Shown: piece by piece, positions 41,097 through 48,862 of the stretch
Numbering within the stretch: position 1 is the first letter of the stretch
How the letters are laid out: every line of letters starts with the position of its first letter
Assembly: GCA_019420305.1 (NCBI GenBank)
Contig: JAHZHL010000029.1
Span: forward strand, 215,590 to 279,589
Direction: 5' to 3'
DNA: 64,000 nucleotides
Origin: Bacillota bacterium
GTDB lineage: Bacteria; Bacillota; Clostridia; Peptostreptococcales; Anaerovoracaceae
Program-made: the position numbers and the translations under genes
Notes under the pieces: model-generated
Seen by the model: the letters and a program-made list of their open reading frames with translations, nothing else
Told to the model about the DNA's origin: nothing
The model's database searches: none

Positions 41097-42380
41097 CTAC
41101 TTAAGGAATCCCTGATAGTTTCTCATAACCATCTGATTTTCGAGCTGCTTCATGGTATCCAGCGCGACACCGACCGCAATCAGAAGGGACGTACCTCCAA
41201 AGTGCAGGTTCAATCCTGTGTACTGGCTGACAATCGTCGGCAGTACGGCTACTGCTGCCAGAAATACAGCTCCCACAAAAGTAATTCTTGTCATTACTTT
41301 ATTCAAATATTCAACCGTCGGCTTGCCCGGCCGTATTCCCGGAATAAAGCCGCCGTTCGCTTTCATATTCTGAGCAACTTCCGTCGGGTTGAATGTAACA
41401 GCTGTATAGAAATATGTGAAGAACATAATCAGTATTACATTAAACACGGCGTACACCCAGACTCCCGGTGATCCCTGCGGCGAAAGCCACTTGGTAATCC
41501 ACTGGGATGCCGCGCTGTCCGCTGACATAAAGTACGTAATGGTCAGCGGGAACTGCAGAAAGGACATGGCGAAGATTACCGGAATAACCCCTGCCTGATT
41601 GACTTTCAGCGGAATATGAGTTGATTGTCCGCCGTACATCTTTCTTCCTACTACCCGCTTGGCATACTGTACCGGAATTCTCCTCTGTCCCTGCTGAACT
41701 TCGATAATCCCGATAATTACAAGGACCGCGAAGATCACAAACAGTACCAGCGAAATCAGGCTCATTGTACCGTCTGTATATCTGAGCCAGAGTTCATGGA
41801 TTCCGCTCGGCAGCCTGGCGATGATTCCTCCAAAGATAATCAGAGAAATTCCGTTTCCGATTCCGCTTTCATTGATTTTCTCACCCAGCCACATGAGGAA
41901 CGCGGTTCCCGCGGACAGAACGAGGACAATTACGGTTACCGAGAAAAAATCCGTATTGATCAGAGCCTGCCGGAACATGCCGACCGACATGCCGATGGCC
42001 TGAATCAGCGCGAGTACAACGGTCAGGTACCGTGTATACTGCGCAATTTTCTTTTGTCCTTCCGAGCCTTCTTTGGCCAGGCGTTCCAGCCTTGGAATCG
42101 CGATGGTCAAAAGCTGCAGTATGATGGACGCTGTGATATACGGGGTGATGCTCAGCGCGAATATGGTAAAGTTGCTGAACGCCCCGCCTGAAAACAAGTC
42201 AAAGAGAGCAAACAATCCACCCTCAGTATTCATAACCTGGTCAAGATAGGTTCTATCAATGCCAGGGACTGGAATATTCGAGCCGATTCGGAAAATCACC
42301 AGCATCAGAAGGGTAAATATAATTTTTTTCCGGATGTCAATGATCTTCCAGGCCTTGGTGATTGTTTTGAACATCTCCAT
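41097..42380 (-). CDS. secY: preprotein translocase subunit SecY
   Basis: A 427-residue, ten-helix membrane protein forming the pore of the Sec translocon. IGSNIPVPGIDRTYL, LFSGGAFSNFTIFALSITPYITASIILQLL and NGGFIPGIRPGKPTVEYL are SecY signatures, with plug helix and lateral gate in the expected places. Its start abuts the rplO stop, with GAGGTG inside the rplO end, so the two are coupled. SecE and SecG are encoded elsewhere. Confidence 0.98.
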   Translation of the reverse strand: MEMFKTITKAWKIIDIRKKIIFTLLMLVIFRIGSNIPVPGIDRTYLDQVMNTEGGLFALFDLFSGGAFSNFTIFALSITPYITASIILQLLTIAIPRLERLAKEGSEGQKKIAQYTRYLTVVLALIQAIGMSVGMFRQALINTDFFSVTVIVLVLSAGTAFLMWLGEKINESGIGNGISLIIFGGIIARLPSGIHELWLRYTDGTMSLISLVLFVIFAVLVIIGIIEVQQGQRRIPVQYAKRVVGRKMYGGQSTHIPLKVNQAGVIPVIFAMSFLQFPLTITYFMSADSAASQWITKWLSPQGSPGVWVYAVFNVILIMFFTYFYTAVTFNPTEVAQNMKANGGFIPGIRPGKPTVEYLNKVMTRITFVGAVFLAAVAVLPTIVSQYTGLNLHFGGTSLLIAVGVALDTMKQLENQMVMRNYQGFLK

Positions 42381-42824
42381 TTAAATCACCTCTGCCTTTC
42401 CCCCAGCAGATTCAATTTTTTCAATCGCAGATTTACTGAACTTATGCGCCTGGATTGTAATGTTCTTCTCCAGTTCACCGTTTCCGAGGATTTTAACTCC
42501 GCCGTTCTTCATCTGCTTTACCAGTCCCGCTTCTTTCAGCATTTCCGGCGTTACAACCGTACCGGCTTCAAAACGATTCAGATCATCCACATTCAGAACG
42601 GAATATTCCGTTCTCCAGATGTTCGTAAATCCTCTTTTCGGAATTCTTCTATACAGAGGCATCTGCCCGCCTTCAAATCCCGGTCTTGTTCCGCCGCCGC
42701 TTCGGGAATTCTGTCCGTTCATACCTCTTCCGGCAGTCTTACCCTGACCGGTAGCGGTACCGCGACCTTTCCGCTTCGGCGCTTTTTTCGCGCCCGGAAC
42801 CGCTCTTAATTCATGCAGTTTCAT
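42381..42824 (-). CDS. rplO: 50S ribosomal protein L15
   Basis: A 147-residue L15: MKLHELRAVPGAKKAPKRKGRGTATGQGKTAGRGMNGQNSR is the glycine/arginine-rich N-terminal extension that threads into 23S rRNA, and GGVKILGNGELEKNITIQAHKFSKSA the C-terminal fold. L15 joins late in 50S assembly. It lies 19 bp after rpmD and directly before secY. Confidence 0.98.
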   Translation of the reverse strand: MKLHELRAVPGAKKAPKRKGRGTATGQGKTAGRGMNGQNSRSGGGTRPGFEGGQMPLYRRIPKRGFTNIWRTEYSVLNVDDLNRFEAGTVVTPEMLKEAGLVKQMKNGGVKILGNGELEKNITIQAHKFSKSAIEKIESAGGKAEVI

Positions 42825-42843
42825 TTATTTCGCACCTCCAATC

Positions 42844-43026
42844 CTATAGTTCTTCTACAGTCAAAAGATGCTTTACTTTATTTACCGCTCCCCAGGTTAC
42901 CGGCGAGTCAACAAGCTCTACTGACTGGTGCATTTTCTTCAGCCCTAACGCTTCTACAACTTTTCTCTGCTTTGGGGAAGCGCCAATAACACTTTTTGTT
43001 AAAGTAACTTTAATCATTTTCGCCAT
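42844..43026 (-). CDS. rpmD: 50S ribosomal protein L30
   Basis: A 60-residue L30, the usual bacterial size, with KVTLTKSVIGASPKQRKVVEALGLKKMHQSVE as family signature. L30 lies on the solvent side of the 50S subunit near the 5S rRNA. It is 13 bp after rpsE. Confidence 0.97.
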   Translation of the reverse strand: MAKMIKVTLTKSVIGASPKQRKVVEALGLKKMHQSVELVDSPVTWGAVNKVKHLLTVEEL

Positions 43027-43039
43027 TGTCTCTTCCTCC

Positions 43040-43543
43040 TTATCCTAAGATTTCGTCTTCTGTTTTTCCTCTCAGACGGGCAACTTTTTCTACTGTCATC
43101 AGATTTTTCAATCCTTCAATCGTAGCGTACGCCATATTTCCGGTATTGTTGGAACCGATGGATTTCGCCCGGATGTCTTTCACTCCCGCGGCTTCCAGCA
43201 CAGTACGTACGGAGGAACCCGCGATAACGCCGGTACCTTCGGAAGCCGGCATCAGGAGGACTCTTCCCGCTCCGAACACTCCCAGAATTCTGTGAGGAAT
43301 CGTTGTTCCTACTGTCGGAACCTTGATTAATTTTTTCTTTGCATCTTCTGTCGCTTTTCTTACCGCTTCAGGAATTTCCTGAGCCTTGCCGAGACCAACG
43401 CCTACATGACCTTCGCCGTCACCTACAACTACGGTTACGCTGAATCTCATATTTCTACCACCCTTAACTGTCTTCGCTACGCGTCTGATGCTGACGATCG
43501 TCTCGTTTAAATCCAGTTTGGAAGCATCTATTGTATTACGCAT
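43040..43543 (-). CDS. rpsE: 30S ribosomal protein S5
   Basis: A 167-residue S5. The double-stranded RNA-binding domain begins at LNETIVSIRRVAKTVKGGRNMRFSVTVVVGDGEGHVGVGLGKA, and the C-terminal half reads LMPASEGTGVIAGSSVRTVLEAAGVKDIRAKSIGSNN. S5 sits at the mRNA entry tunnel, where spectinomycin binds nearby. It follows rplR by 15 bp. Confidence 0.98.
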   Translation of the reverse strand: MRNTIDASKLDLNETIVSIRRVAKTVKGGRNMRFSVTVVVGDGEGHVGVGLGKAQEIPEAVRKATEDAKKKLIKVPTVGTTIPHRILGVFGAGRVLLMPASEGTGVIAGSSVRTVLEAAGVKDIRAKSIGSNNTGNMAYATIEGLKNLMTVEKVARLRGKTEDEILG

Positions 43544-43558
43544 TCCTTTTACCTCCTG

Positions 43559-43924
43559 TTAGAATTTCAATCCAGCTTCGCGGGCCCCGTCCGCAAGTTC
43601 TTTTACACGTCCGTGATAGAGGAATCCGCCCCTGTCAAACGCCACAGTGTCAATCCCCTTATCCAGCGCGCGCTTCGCGATCGCTTCTCCGACCTTCTTC
43701 GCGGCCTCTTTATTGCCGCCATATTCGATCTGGCCTTTCAGTTCTTTATCCAGTGTGGACGCGGACGCGAGAGTTACTCCGTTTACGTCGTCAATAATCT
43801 GAACCGAAATATTTTTATTGCTTCTGAAAACGCAGAGCCTTGGTCTTTCAGGAGTTCCATGAAGGTCTTTTCTGACTCTCTTATGCCGTGCCAGACGTCT
43901 GTCGTTTCTGCTTTTATTTGCCAT
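43559..43924 (-). CDS. rplR: 50S ribosomal protein L18
   Basis: A 121-residue L18. The basic N-terminus (NKSRNDRRLARHKRVRKDLHGTPERPRLCVFRSNKNISVQIIDD) binds 5S rRNA, and FDRGGFLYHGRVKELADGAREAGLKF is the C-terminal signature. Together with L5 it forms the central protuberance. It follows rplF by 18 bp. Confidence 0.98.
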   Translation of the reverse strand: MANKSRNDRRLARHKRVRKDLHGTPERPRLCVFRSNKNISVQIIDDVNGVTLASASTLDKELKGQIEYGGNKEAAKKVGEAIAKRALDKGIDTVAFDRGGFLYHGRVKELADGAREAGLKF

Positions 43925-43942
43925 CTTACTTCACTCCTTCCT

Positions 43943-44485
43943 TTATTTTGCTCCGGTTTTACCTTCTTTTCTGCGGATATACTCGCCTGCGTAACGGATC
44001 CCCTTGCCCTTATATGGTTCCGGTTTTCTCCACGCGCGGATATTCGCAGCGTAATTTCCTACAACTGCTTTATCAATTCCCTTTACAAGGACTTCGGTAG
44101 CGGAAGGTGCTTCCGTTGTGATTCCTTCCGGGTCTTCCAGCTCTACCGGATGGGAATATCCCAGGCTCAGAACCAGCTTTTTGCCTTTCTTTTCCGCCTT
44201 GTATCCAACACCAACCAGTTCCAGTTTCTTTTCGTAACCCTGGGTCACGCCTGTTACCATGTTCTGAATCAGGCTTCTTGCCAGTCCATGCTGTTCTTTA
44301 TGCGCTTTCGCGTCGGACTGTCTGGAAACCGTTACGGTGTTATCTTTTACTTCTACTGTTAATAATTTGCTGATCTGCTCTGTAAGTTCGCCTTTCGGTC
44401 CCTTTACGGTCACCGCATTCTTACCGTCTACTTTGACCTCAACGCCAGCAGGAAGATCAACAGGTTTGATACCGATTCTCGACAT
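43943..44485 (-). CDS. rplF: 50S ribosomal protein L6
   Basis: A 180-residue L6 made of two similar alpha-beta repeats. MSRIGIKPVDLPAGVEVKVDG opens the first repeat, and PEPYKGKGIRYAGEYIRRKEGKTGAK is the conserved C-terminus that touches the sarcin-ricin region where elongation factors bind. It follows rpsH by 10 bp. Confidence 0.98.
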   Translation of the reverse strand: MSRIGIKPVDLPAGVEVKVDGKNAVTVKGPKGELTEQISKLLTVEVKDNTVTVSRQSDAKAHKEQHGLARSLIQNMVTGVTQGYEKKLELVGVGYKAEKKGKKLVLSLGYSHPVELEDPEGITTEAPSATEVLVKGIDKAVVGNYAANIRAWRKPEPYKGKGIRYAGEYIRRKEGKTGAK

Positions 44486-44495
44486 TGTTTACCTC

Positions 44496-44894
44496 CTACC
44501 AAACATAACAAACTACTTCGCCGCCAACGCCCAGTTTTCTGGCTTCCTTATCGCTGATTACGCCATTGGAAGTGGAAATAATCGCGATTCCCAGTCCACC
44601 CAGAACTTTTGGAACCTCGTTCGCCTTTGCGTAAACTTTCAGGCCCGGCTTCGAAATCTTTTTGATTCCAGTGATAACTCTTTCTTTGTCAGGGCCGTAT
44701 TTCATCTGTACGCGAATGGTTCCCTGCTTATTATCGTCTATAACATCAAATCCTTTAATGTAGCCTTCTTCCGTTAAAATCCCCGCGATGGACTTTTTCA
44801 TCCTAGACGCAGGAATGTCAACTGTGTCATGACCTACAGTATTGGCATTTCTGATTCTTGTCAGCATATCTGCTATTGGATCTGTCATTGTCAT
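44496..44894 (-). CDS. rpsH: 30S ribosomal protein S8
   Basis: A 132-residue S8: MTMTDPIADMLTRIRNANTVGHDTVDIPASRMK is the N-terminal signature, and LGGLGIAIISTSNGVISDKEARKLGVGGEVVCYVW the RNA-binding C-terminal domain. S8 binds helix 21 of 16S rRNA. In E. coli it represses the spc operon at the rplE start; no similar structure is obvious here. It follows rpsN by 25 bp. Confidence 0.98.
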   Translation of the reverse strand: MTMTDPIADMLTRIRNANTVGHDTVDIPASRMKKSIAGILTEEGYIKGFDVIDDNKQGTIRVQMKYGPDKERVITGIKKISKPGLKVYAKANEVPKVLGGLGIAIISTSNGVISDKEARKLGVGGEVVCYVW

Positions 44895-44919
44895 TACAGT
44901 ATTTCTCCTTTCCCGACGT

Positions 44920-45105
44920 TTACCAGCTTGCTTTTTTCACGCCCGGGATTTCTCCCTTGTAAGCAAGCTCTCTAAAACAGATACGGCATATTCCATACTT
45001 TTTCAGTACAGAGTGCGGTCTTCCGCAAATCCTGCATCTGGTATATGCGCGTGTTGAATATTTCGGTTTTCTCTGCTGTTTTACTTTGAGAGATGTCTTT
45101 GCCAT
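44920..45105 (-). CDS. rpsN: 30S ribosomal protein S14, zinc type
   Basis: A 61-residue type Z S14. CRICGRPHSVLKKYGICRICFRELAYKGEIPGVKKASW carries the CX2C-X12-CX2C zinc ribbon. S14 organises the 30S head. With the C+ form of L36 at 39314, it shows that this organism uses zinc-containing paralogues in the main operon; zinc-free copies, if any, lie elsewhere. It follows rplE by 13 bp. Confidence 0.98.
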   Translation of the reverse strand: MAKTSLKVKQQRKPKYSTRAYTRCRICGRPHSVLKKYGICRICFRELAYKGEIPGVKKASW

Positions 45106-45118
45106 ATTTCCCTCCTAC

Positions 45119-45661
45119 CTATTTCTCAAACGGCATTCCGAGAAGCTCCAGCAACGCCGCCGCTTCCTCGTCTGTTTTAGCCGTCGTGGTGAATACAATG
45201 TTCATGCCTTTGATCATATCAACCTTGTCGTAGTTGATTTCCGGGAAGATCAGCTGTTCCTTGATTCCCAGGGAGTAGTTGCCTCTTCCGTCAAAGGAGT
45301 TCTTGCTGACACCTTTAAAGTCTCTTACTCTCGGAAGAGCGATATTGATGAATTTATCAACAAAGGTGTACATGTTTTCTCCTCTTAAGGTAACTTTCGC
45401 TCCAACCGGCATGCCCTGTCTTACTTTAAAATTGGCGATAGACTTCTTTGCCTTTGTCACAACCGGTCTCTGTCCCGTGATAAGCGCCAGTTCTTCTACT
45501 GCGCTTTCCATAATTTTGGCATTGTCTTTCGCTTCGCCCAGTCCCATGTTGATGGTTACCTTTTCCAGCTTTGGAACTTCCATTGTATTCTTGTAGGAGA
45601 ATTTTTCCATCAGTGCCTTGAACACAGTGTTGTCATAAGTTTCCTTTAATCTTGCTGTCAA
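45119..45661 (-). CDS. rplE: 50S ribosomal protein L5
   Basis: A 180-residue L5: KLEKVTINMGLGEAKDNAKIMESAVEELALITGQRPVVTKAKKSIANFKVRQGMPVGAKVTLRG is the signature region, and GMNIVFTTTAKTDEEAAALLELLGMPF the C-terminus. L5 holds 5S rRNA in the central protuberance and contacts the P-site tRNA. It follows rplX by 17 bp. Confidence 0.98.
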   Translation of the reverse strand: MTARLKETYDNTVFKALMEKFSYKNTMEVPKLEKVTINMGLGEAKDNAKIMESAVEELALITGQRPVVTKAKKSIANFKVRQGMPVGAKVTLRGENMYTFVDKFINIALPRVRDFKGVSKNSFDGRGNYSLGIKEQLIFPEINYDKVDMIKGMNIVFTTTAKTDEEAAALLELLGMPFEK

Positions 45662-45678
45662 AATCGTCTCCTCCTTTC

Positions 45679-45984
45679 TTAGTCGATTACCGTTCCGGTT
45701 TTCTTCATAACTCTGACTTTTTTACCGTTTTCGATCTTATAGCCAATCTTGCTTGCAGTCTTTGTCTTTGTATCGTAGTACATAACGTTGGAAATATCCA
45801 GCGGTCCTTCCTGATGCTTGATCTCCGCAGGCTCTTTCGGGGTCTGCTTCTGATGCTTTGTCTGCATGTTGATGCCTTCTACGATGACTCTGCCTTCTTT
45901 CGGCATTGCTTTAATCACTTTGCCGGTCTTGCCTTTATCTTTTCCAGTAATTACAATTACTGTATCGTCTTTTTTAATCCGCAT
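45679..45984 (-). CDS. rplX: 50S ribosomal protein L24
   Basis: A 101-residue L24 with the KOW motif VIVITGKDKGKTGKVIKAMPKEGRVIVEGIN and the segment TKHQKQTPKEPAEIKHQEGPLDISNV. L24 starts 50S assembly by binding the 5' part of 23S rRNA. The frame is open upstream to 46305 only because it overlaps rplN out of frame; the ATG at 45984 follows GGAGG. The gap to rplN is 11 bp. Confidence 0.98.
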   Translation of the reverse strand: MRIKKDDTVIVITGKDKGKTGKVIKAMPKEGRVIVEGINMQTKHQKQTPKEPAEIKHQEGPLDISNVMYYDTKTKTASKIGYKIENGKKVRVMKKTGTVID

Positions 45985-45995
45985 CCGATCGCCTC

Positions 45996-46364
45996 CTATA
46001 ATACTTCCGGCGCCAGGGACACGATTTTCATGAAGCTTTTTTCTCTGAGCTCTCTGGCTACTGGCCCAAAGATACGGGTCCCGACCGGTGTCATATCCTC
46101 TTTTAAAATTACAGCTGCGTTCTGGTCGAATTTTACATAGCTGCCGTCGACTCTTCTGGCACCTTTCTTTGTTCTTACCACAACGGCTTTTACAACATCG
46201 CCTTTTTTTACAACGCCGCCCGGTGCTGCGTCCTTTACTGCGCAAACGATTACATCTCCGATGTTCGCGTACTGACGGCTGGTTCCGCCCAGAATACGAA
46301 TGCACAGAAGTTCTTTCGCACCGGAGTTGTCAGCGACTTTCAGTCTTGTTTCTGTCTGAATCAT
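45996..46364 (-). CDS. rplN: 50S ribosomal protein L14
   Basis: A 122-residue L14 starting MIQTETRLKVADNSGAKELLCIRILGG and ending PVARELREKSFMKIVSLAPEVL. L14 lies at the intersubunit face near the sarcin-ricin loop and is the docking site of the silencing factor RsfS. Length and sequence are as usual. It follows rpsQ by 12 bp. Confidence 0.98.
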   Translation of the reverse strand: MIQTETRLKVADNSGAKELLCIRILGGTSRQYANIGDVIVCAVKDAAPGGVVKKGDVVKAVVVRTKKGARRVDGSYVKFDQNAAVILKEDMTPVGTRIFGPVARELREKSFMKIVSLAPEVL

Positions 46365-46376
46365 TCTGGTGCCTCC

Positions 46377-46637
46377 TTATTTAACCTTCTCTACAATATT
46401 CACAAGTCTCCATCTCTTGTCTTTTGAAAGAGGTCTTGTTTCCATAATTCTAACTTTATCACCGATGTTACATTCGTTGTTTTCATCATGCGCTTTTACT
46501 TTTTTCGTTCTCTTTACAGCTTTTCCATAAAGGGAATGTCTTACGAAGTCTTCCAGCGCAACGACAACAGTCTTATCCATCTTGTCGCTGACAACAACGC
46601 CTACTCTTGTCTTTCTCAGGTTTCTTTCAACTGTCAT
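46377..46637 (-). CDS. rpsQ: 30S ribosomal protein S17
   Basis: An 86-residue OB-fold protein: RKTRVGVVVSDKMDKTVVVALEDFVRHSLYGKAVKRTKKVKAHDENNECNIGDKVRIMETRPLSKDKRW is the S17 signature. It binds the 5' domain of 16S rRNA early in 30S assembly. It follows rpmC by 18 bp. Confidence 0.98.
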   Translation of the reverse strand: MTVERNLRKTRVGVVVSDKMDKTVVVALEDFVRHSLYGKAVKRTKKVKAHDENNECNIGDKVRIMETRPLSKDKRWRLVNIVEKVK

Positions 46638-46655
46638 ATTACATCCTCCTTCCTG

Positions 46656-46859
46656 TTAGCTGCGAGCCTTTTCAAGCTGCTTTTCTCTGATAATGGTCTT
46701 AACCCTCGCGATGTCTCTCTTTGTATCTCTCATTTTAATCGGATTTTCAAGCTGTCCTGTAACATGCTGGAATCTCAGGTTGAACAGGTCTTTCTTCATC
46801 TTTACCAGTTCCGCGTTGAGTTCTACTTCCGACATTTCTCTCATCTTTTTCAGTTCCAT
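46656..46859 (-). CDS. rpmC: 50S ribosomal protein L29
   Basis: A 67-residue helical hairpin protein: LKKMREMSEVELNAELVKMKKDLFNLRFQHVTGQLENPIKMRDTKRDIARVKTIIREK is typical L29. It lies beside the exit tunnel and helps dock the signal recognition particle and trigger factor. Its ATG shares one base with the rplP stop (TAATG), so translation is coupled. Confidence 0.98.
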   Translation of the reverse strand: MELKKMREMSEVELNAELVKMKKDLFNLRFQHVTGQLENPIKMRDTKRDIARVKTIIREKQLEKARS

Positions 46860-47290
46860 TATGCTTCACCACCCTTTGCTTCCATTTCCTTGATGGCAAA
46901 TTTACATTTAACAGGCAGTTTGTGGGATGCGAGACGCATAGCCTCTCTTGCCTGAGCTTCTGTTACACCTTCGATTTCGAACATTACTCTGCCCGGTTTT
47001 ACAACTGCTACCCAGTACTCCGGAGCACCTTTACCGGAACCCATACGTACTTCCGCAGGTTTCTTTGTTACCGGCTTGTGCGGGAAGATTTTGATATAAA
47101 CCTTACCACCTCTTTTTACGGATCTTGTCATGGCAATTCTGGCTGCCTCGATCTGGTTTGAAGTAATCCATCCACACTCTGTGGCTACCAGGCCGTAATC
47201 ACCGTAAGTTACTTTATTTCCTTTCGTCGCTACGCCCTTCATTCTGCCTCTGTGGACTCTTCTGCGTTTAACGCGCTTTGGCATTAACAT
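46859..47290 (-). CDS. rplP: 50S ribosomal protein L16
   Basis: A 143-residue L16: MPKRVKRRRVHRGRMKGVATKGNKVTYGDYGL and RGGKVYIKIFPHKPVTKKPAEVRMGSGKGAPEYWVAVVKPGRVMFE are signatures. L16 lies near the A-site and joins late in 50S assembly. Translation can start at the ATG at 47290 (MLMPKR) after GGAGG; the family start MPKR is two codons further. Confidence 0.98.
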   Translation of the reverse strand: MLMPKRVKRRRVHRGRMKGVATKGNKVTYGDYGLVATECGWITSNQIEAARIAMTRSVKRGGKVYIKIFPHKPVTKKPAEVRMGSGKGAPEYWVAVVKPGRVMFEIEGVTEAQAREAMRLASHKLPVKCKFAIKEMEAKGGEA

Positions 47291-47313
47291 CAGCGTTTCC
47301 TCCTCTCTACTGT

Positions 47314-48195
47314 CTATTCTTCCGCAGCCGCTTCAACAGCTTCGGTATTCTGCGCTTCCTCAACCTGCGGCTCTTCCGGTGCAGGTTCCGGTTTCTTTCT
47401 GATTCTCTGGTTTACAGCCTTTGGAATTTCCGGCTTGCTGTCCATGCGTCTTCTGTCGTTTCTTCTTCTGTCGCCGTCTCTTCTCTGTCTTCTGTCGCCG
47501 TCTTTTCTTCTCTTGCCGTCTCTTCTGCCGCCGGCTTCTTCCGGAACCGGACTCTTTAATCCCTTATCCAGGATTTCACCGTGATTAATCCATACTTTTA
47601 CGCCGATCTTTCCGTAAGTTGTATCCGCTTCAGCGAATCCGTAATCGATATCCGCTCTCAGTGTATGGAGAGGAACGTTTCCTTCACTGTATTTTTCCGA
47701 TCTGGCGATTTCCGCGCCGCCCAGTCTTCCGGACACGAGGACTTTCACACCCTTAGCTCCGGCTTTCATGGTTCTTCCGATCGCCTGCTTCATCGCTCTT
47801 CTGAAAGAAATTCTTCTTTCCAGCGCCTGCGCGATGCTTTCCGCTGTAAGCTGCGCGTCCAGTTCGGATCTTCTCACTTCTTTGATTTCGATTGTAATCT
47901 TCTTTTTTGTCATCTTTTCCAGCTCGCCCTTCAGCTCGTCGATGCCGTTGCCGGATCTTCCGATTACCATTCCGGGTTTCGCAGTCAGAATGATGACTTT
48001 CAGCTTGTTATCCGCCTGACGTTCCAATACGATCTTGGAAACGCCCGCAACATACAGCTTTTTCTTTACAAATTCTCTTACTTTGTTATCTTCAATCAGA
48101 TAGTCTGCAAAGTTTCCTTTATCTGCATACCATTTGGAATCCCAGTCTTTGATGATGCCCACTCTTAATCCGTGCGGACTTACTTTCTGACCCAT
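47314..48195 (-). CDS. rpsC: 30S ribosomal protein S3 with long charged C-terminal tail
   Basis: A 293-residue S3. Residues 1-215 are normal: GQKVSPHGLRVGIIKDWDSKWYADKGNFADYL, the KH motif AKPGMVIGRSGNGIDELKGELEKMTKK and the C-terminal domain ending in KVWINHGEI. Residues 216-293 are extra. First comes an Arg/Asp-rich stretch with repeated RRDGDRR-like units (225-250), then an acidic Pro/Glu/Ala tail (265-293). Standard S3 has about 217-225 residues. S3 guards the mRNA entry tunnel and has helicase activity with S4 and S5, so the tail would hang at the mRNA entrance. It follows rplV by 18 bp. Confidence 0.97.
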   Translation of the reverse strand: MGQKVSPHGLRVGIIKDWDSKWYADKGNFADYLIEDNKVREFVKKKLYVAGVSKIVLERQADNKLKVIILTAKPGMVIGRSGNGIDELKGELEKMTKKKITIEIKEVRRSELDAQLTAESIAQALERRISFRRAMKQAIGRTMKAGAKGVKVLVSGRLGGAEIARSEKYSEGNVPLHTLRADIDYGFAEADTTYGKIGVKVWINHGEILDKGLKSPVPEEAGGRRDGKRRKDGDRRQRRDGDRRRNDRRRMDSKPEIPKAVNQRIRKKPEPAPEEPQVEEAQNTEAVEAAAEE

Positions 48196-48213
48196 TAAAT
48201 GAACCTCCTATCC

Positions 48214-48546
48214 TTAATTCTTTTCTTTCAGTGTAACGCCTACGTGGCTGCTTCTCTTCAGAATGATTGAAGCTCTTCCCTGTGAACCGGCTCTCCATCT
48301 CTTCATGGTCGGTCCCTGGTTCGCGTACACTTCAGCTACATATAAGTTATCAGTGTCCATTTCCTTTACGTCAGCGTTTGCCAGAGCGGACTGAACAACC
48401 TTTTCTACGATTTCCGCACCTTTTCCAGGTGTAAATTTTAAGATAGTAAGCGCCTCACCCACATCTTTTCCTCTTACAAGATCTGCAACAGGCTTAAGCT
48501 TGATCGGAGACATTCTTACGTATTTTGCAACTGCTTTTGCTTCCAT
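48214..48546 (-). CDS. rplV: 50S ribosomal protein L22
   Basis: A 110-residue L22: AKYVRMSPIKLKPVADLVRGKDVGEALTILKFTPGKGAEIVEKVVQSALANA, then the extended beta-hairpin MKRWRAGSQGRASIILKRSSHVGVTL that lines the exit tunnel and meets macrolides. It follows rpsS by 19 bp. Length and order are normal. Confidence 0.98.
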   Translation of the reverse strand: MEAKAVAKYVRMSPIKLKPVADLVRGKDVGEALTILKFTPGKGAEIVEKVVQSALANADVKEMDTDNLYVAEVYANQGPTMKRWRAGSQGRASIILKRSSHVGVTLKEKN

Positions 48547-48565
48547 TTTTCATGCTCTCCTTTTC

Positions 48566-48844
48566 TTACTTTACTTTTGATGATTTGTCTGCAGCATGAC
48601 CTCTGTAAGTTCTGGTCGGAGCGAATTCTCCAAGTCTGTGACCTACCATATCTTCCGTGATATATACCGGCACGTGCTTTCTTCCGTCATGCACTGCGAT
48701 TGTATGTCCCACCATCTGCGGGAATATTGTGGATGGCCTTGACCATGTCTTGACAACTTTCTTTTCGTTGGCTGCGTTCATATCCTCAATGGCTTTCAGC
48801 AGCTTTTTTTCGACGAAAGGGCCCTTTTTCAGTGATCTACCCAT
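48566..48844 (-). CDS. rpsS: 30S ribosomal protein S19
   Basis: A 92-residue S19: MGRSLKKGPFVEKKLLKAIEDMN and TIAVHDGRKHVPVYITEDMVGHRLGEFAPTRTYRGH are signatures. S19 sits in the 30S head with S13 and forms a bridge to the 50S subunit. It follows rplB by 18 bp. Confidence 0.98.
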   Translation of the reverse strand: MGRSLKKGPFVEKKLLKAIEDMNAANEKKVVKTWSRPSTIFPQMVGHTIAVHDGRKHVPVYITEDMVGHRLGEFAPTRTYRGHAADKSSKVK

Positions 48845-48862
48845 TAATCTATGCTCCTTCCT

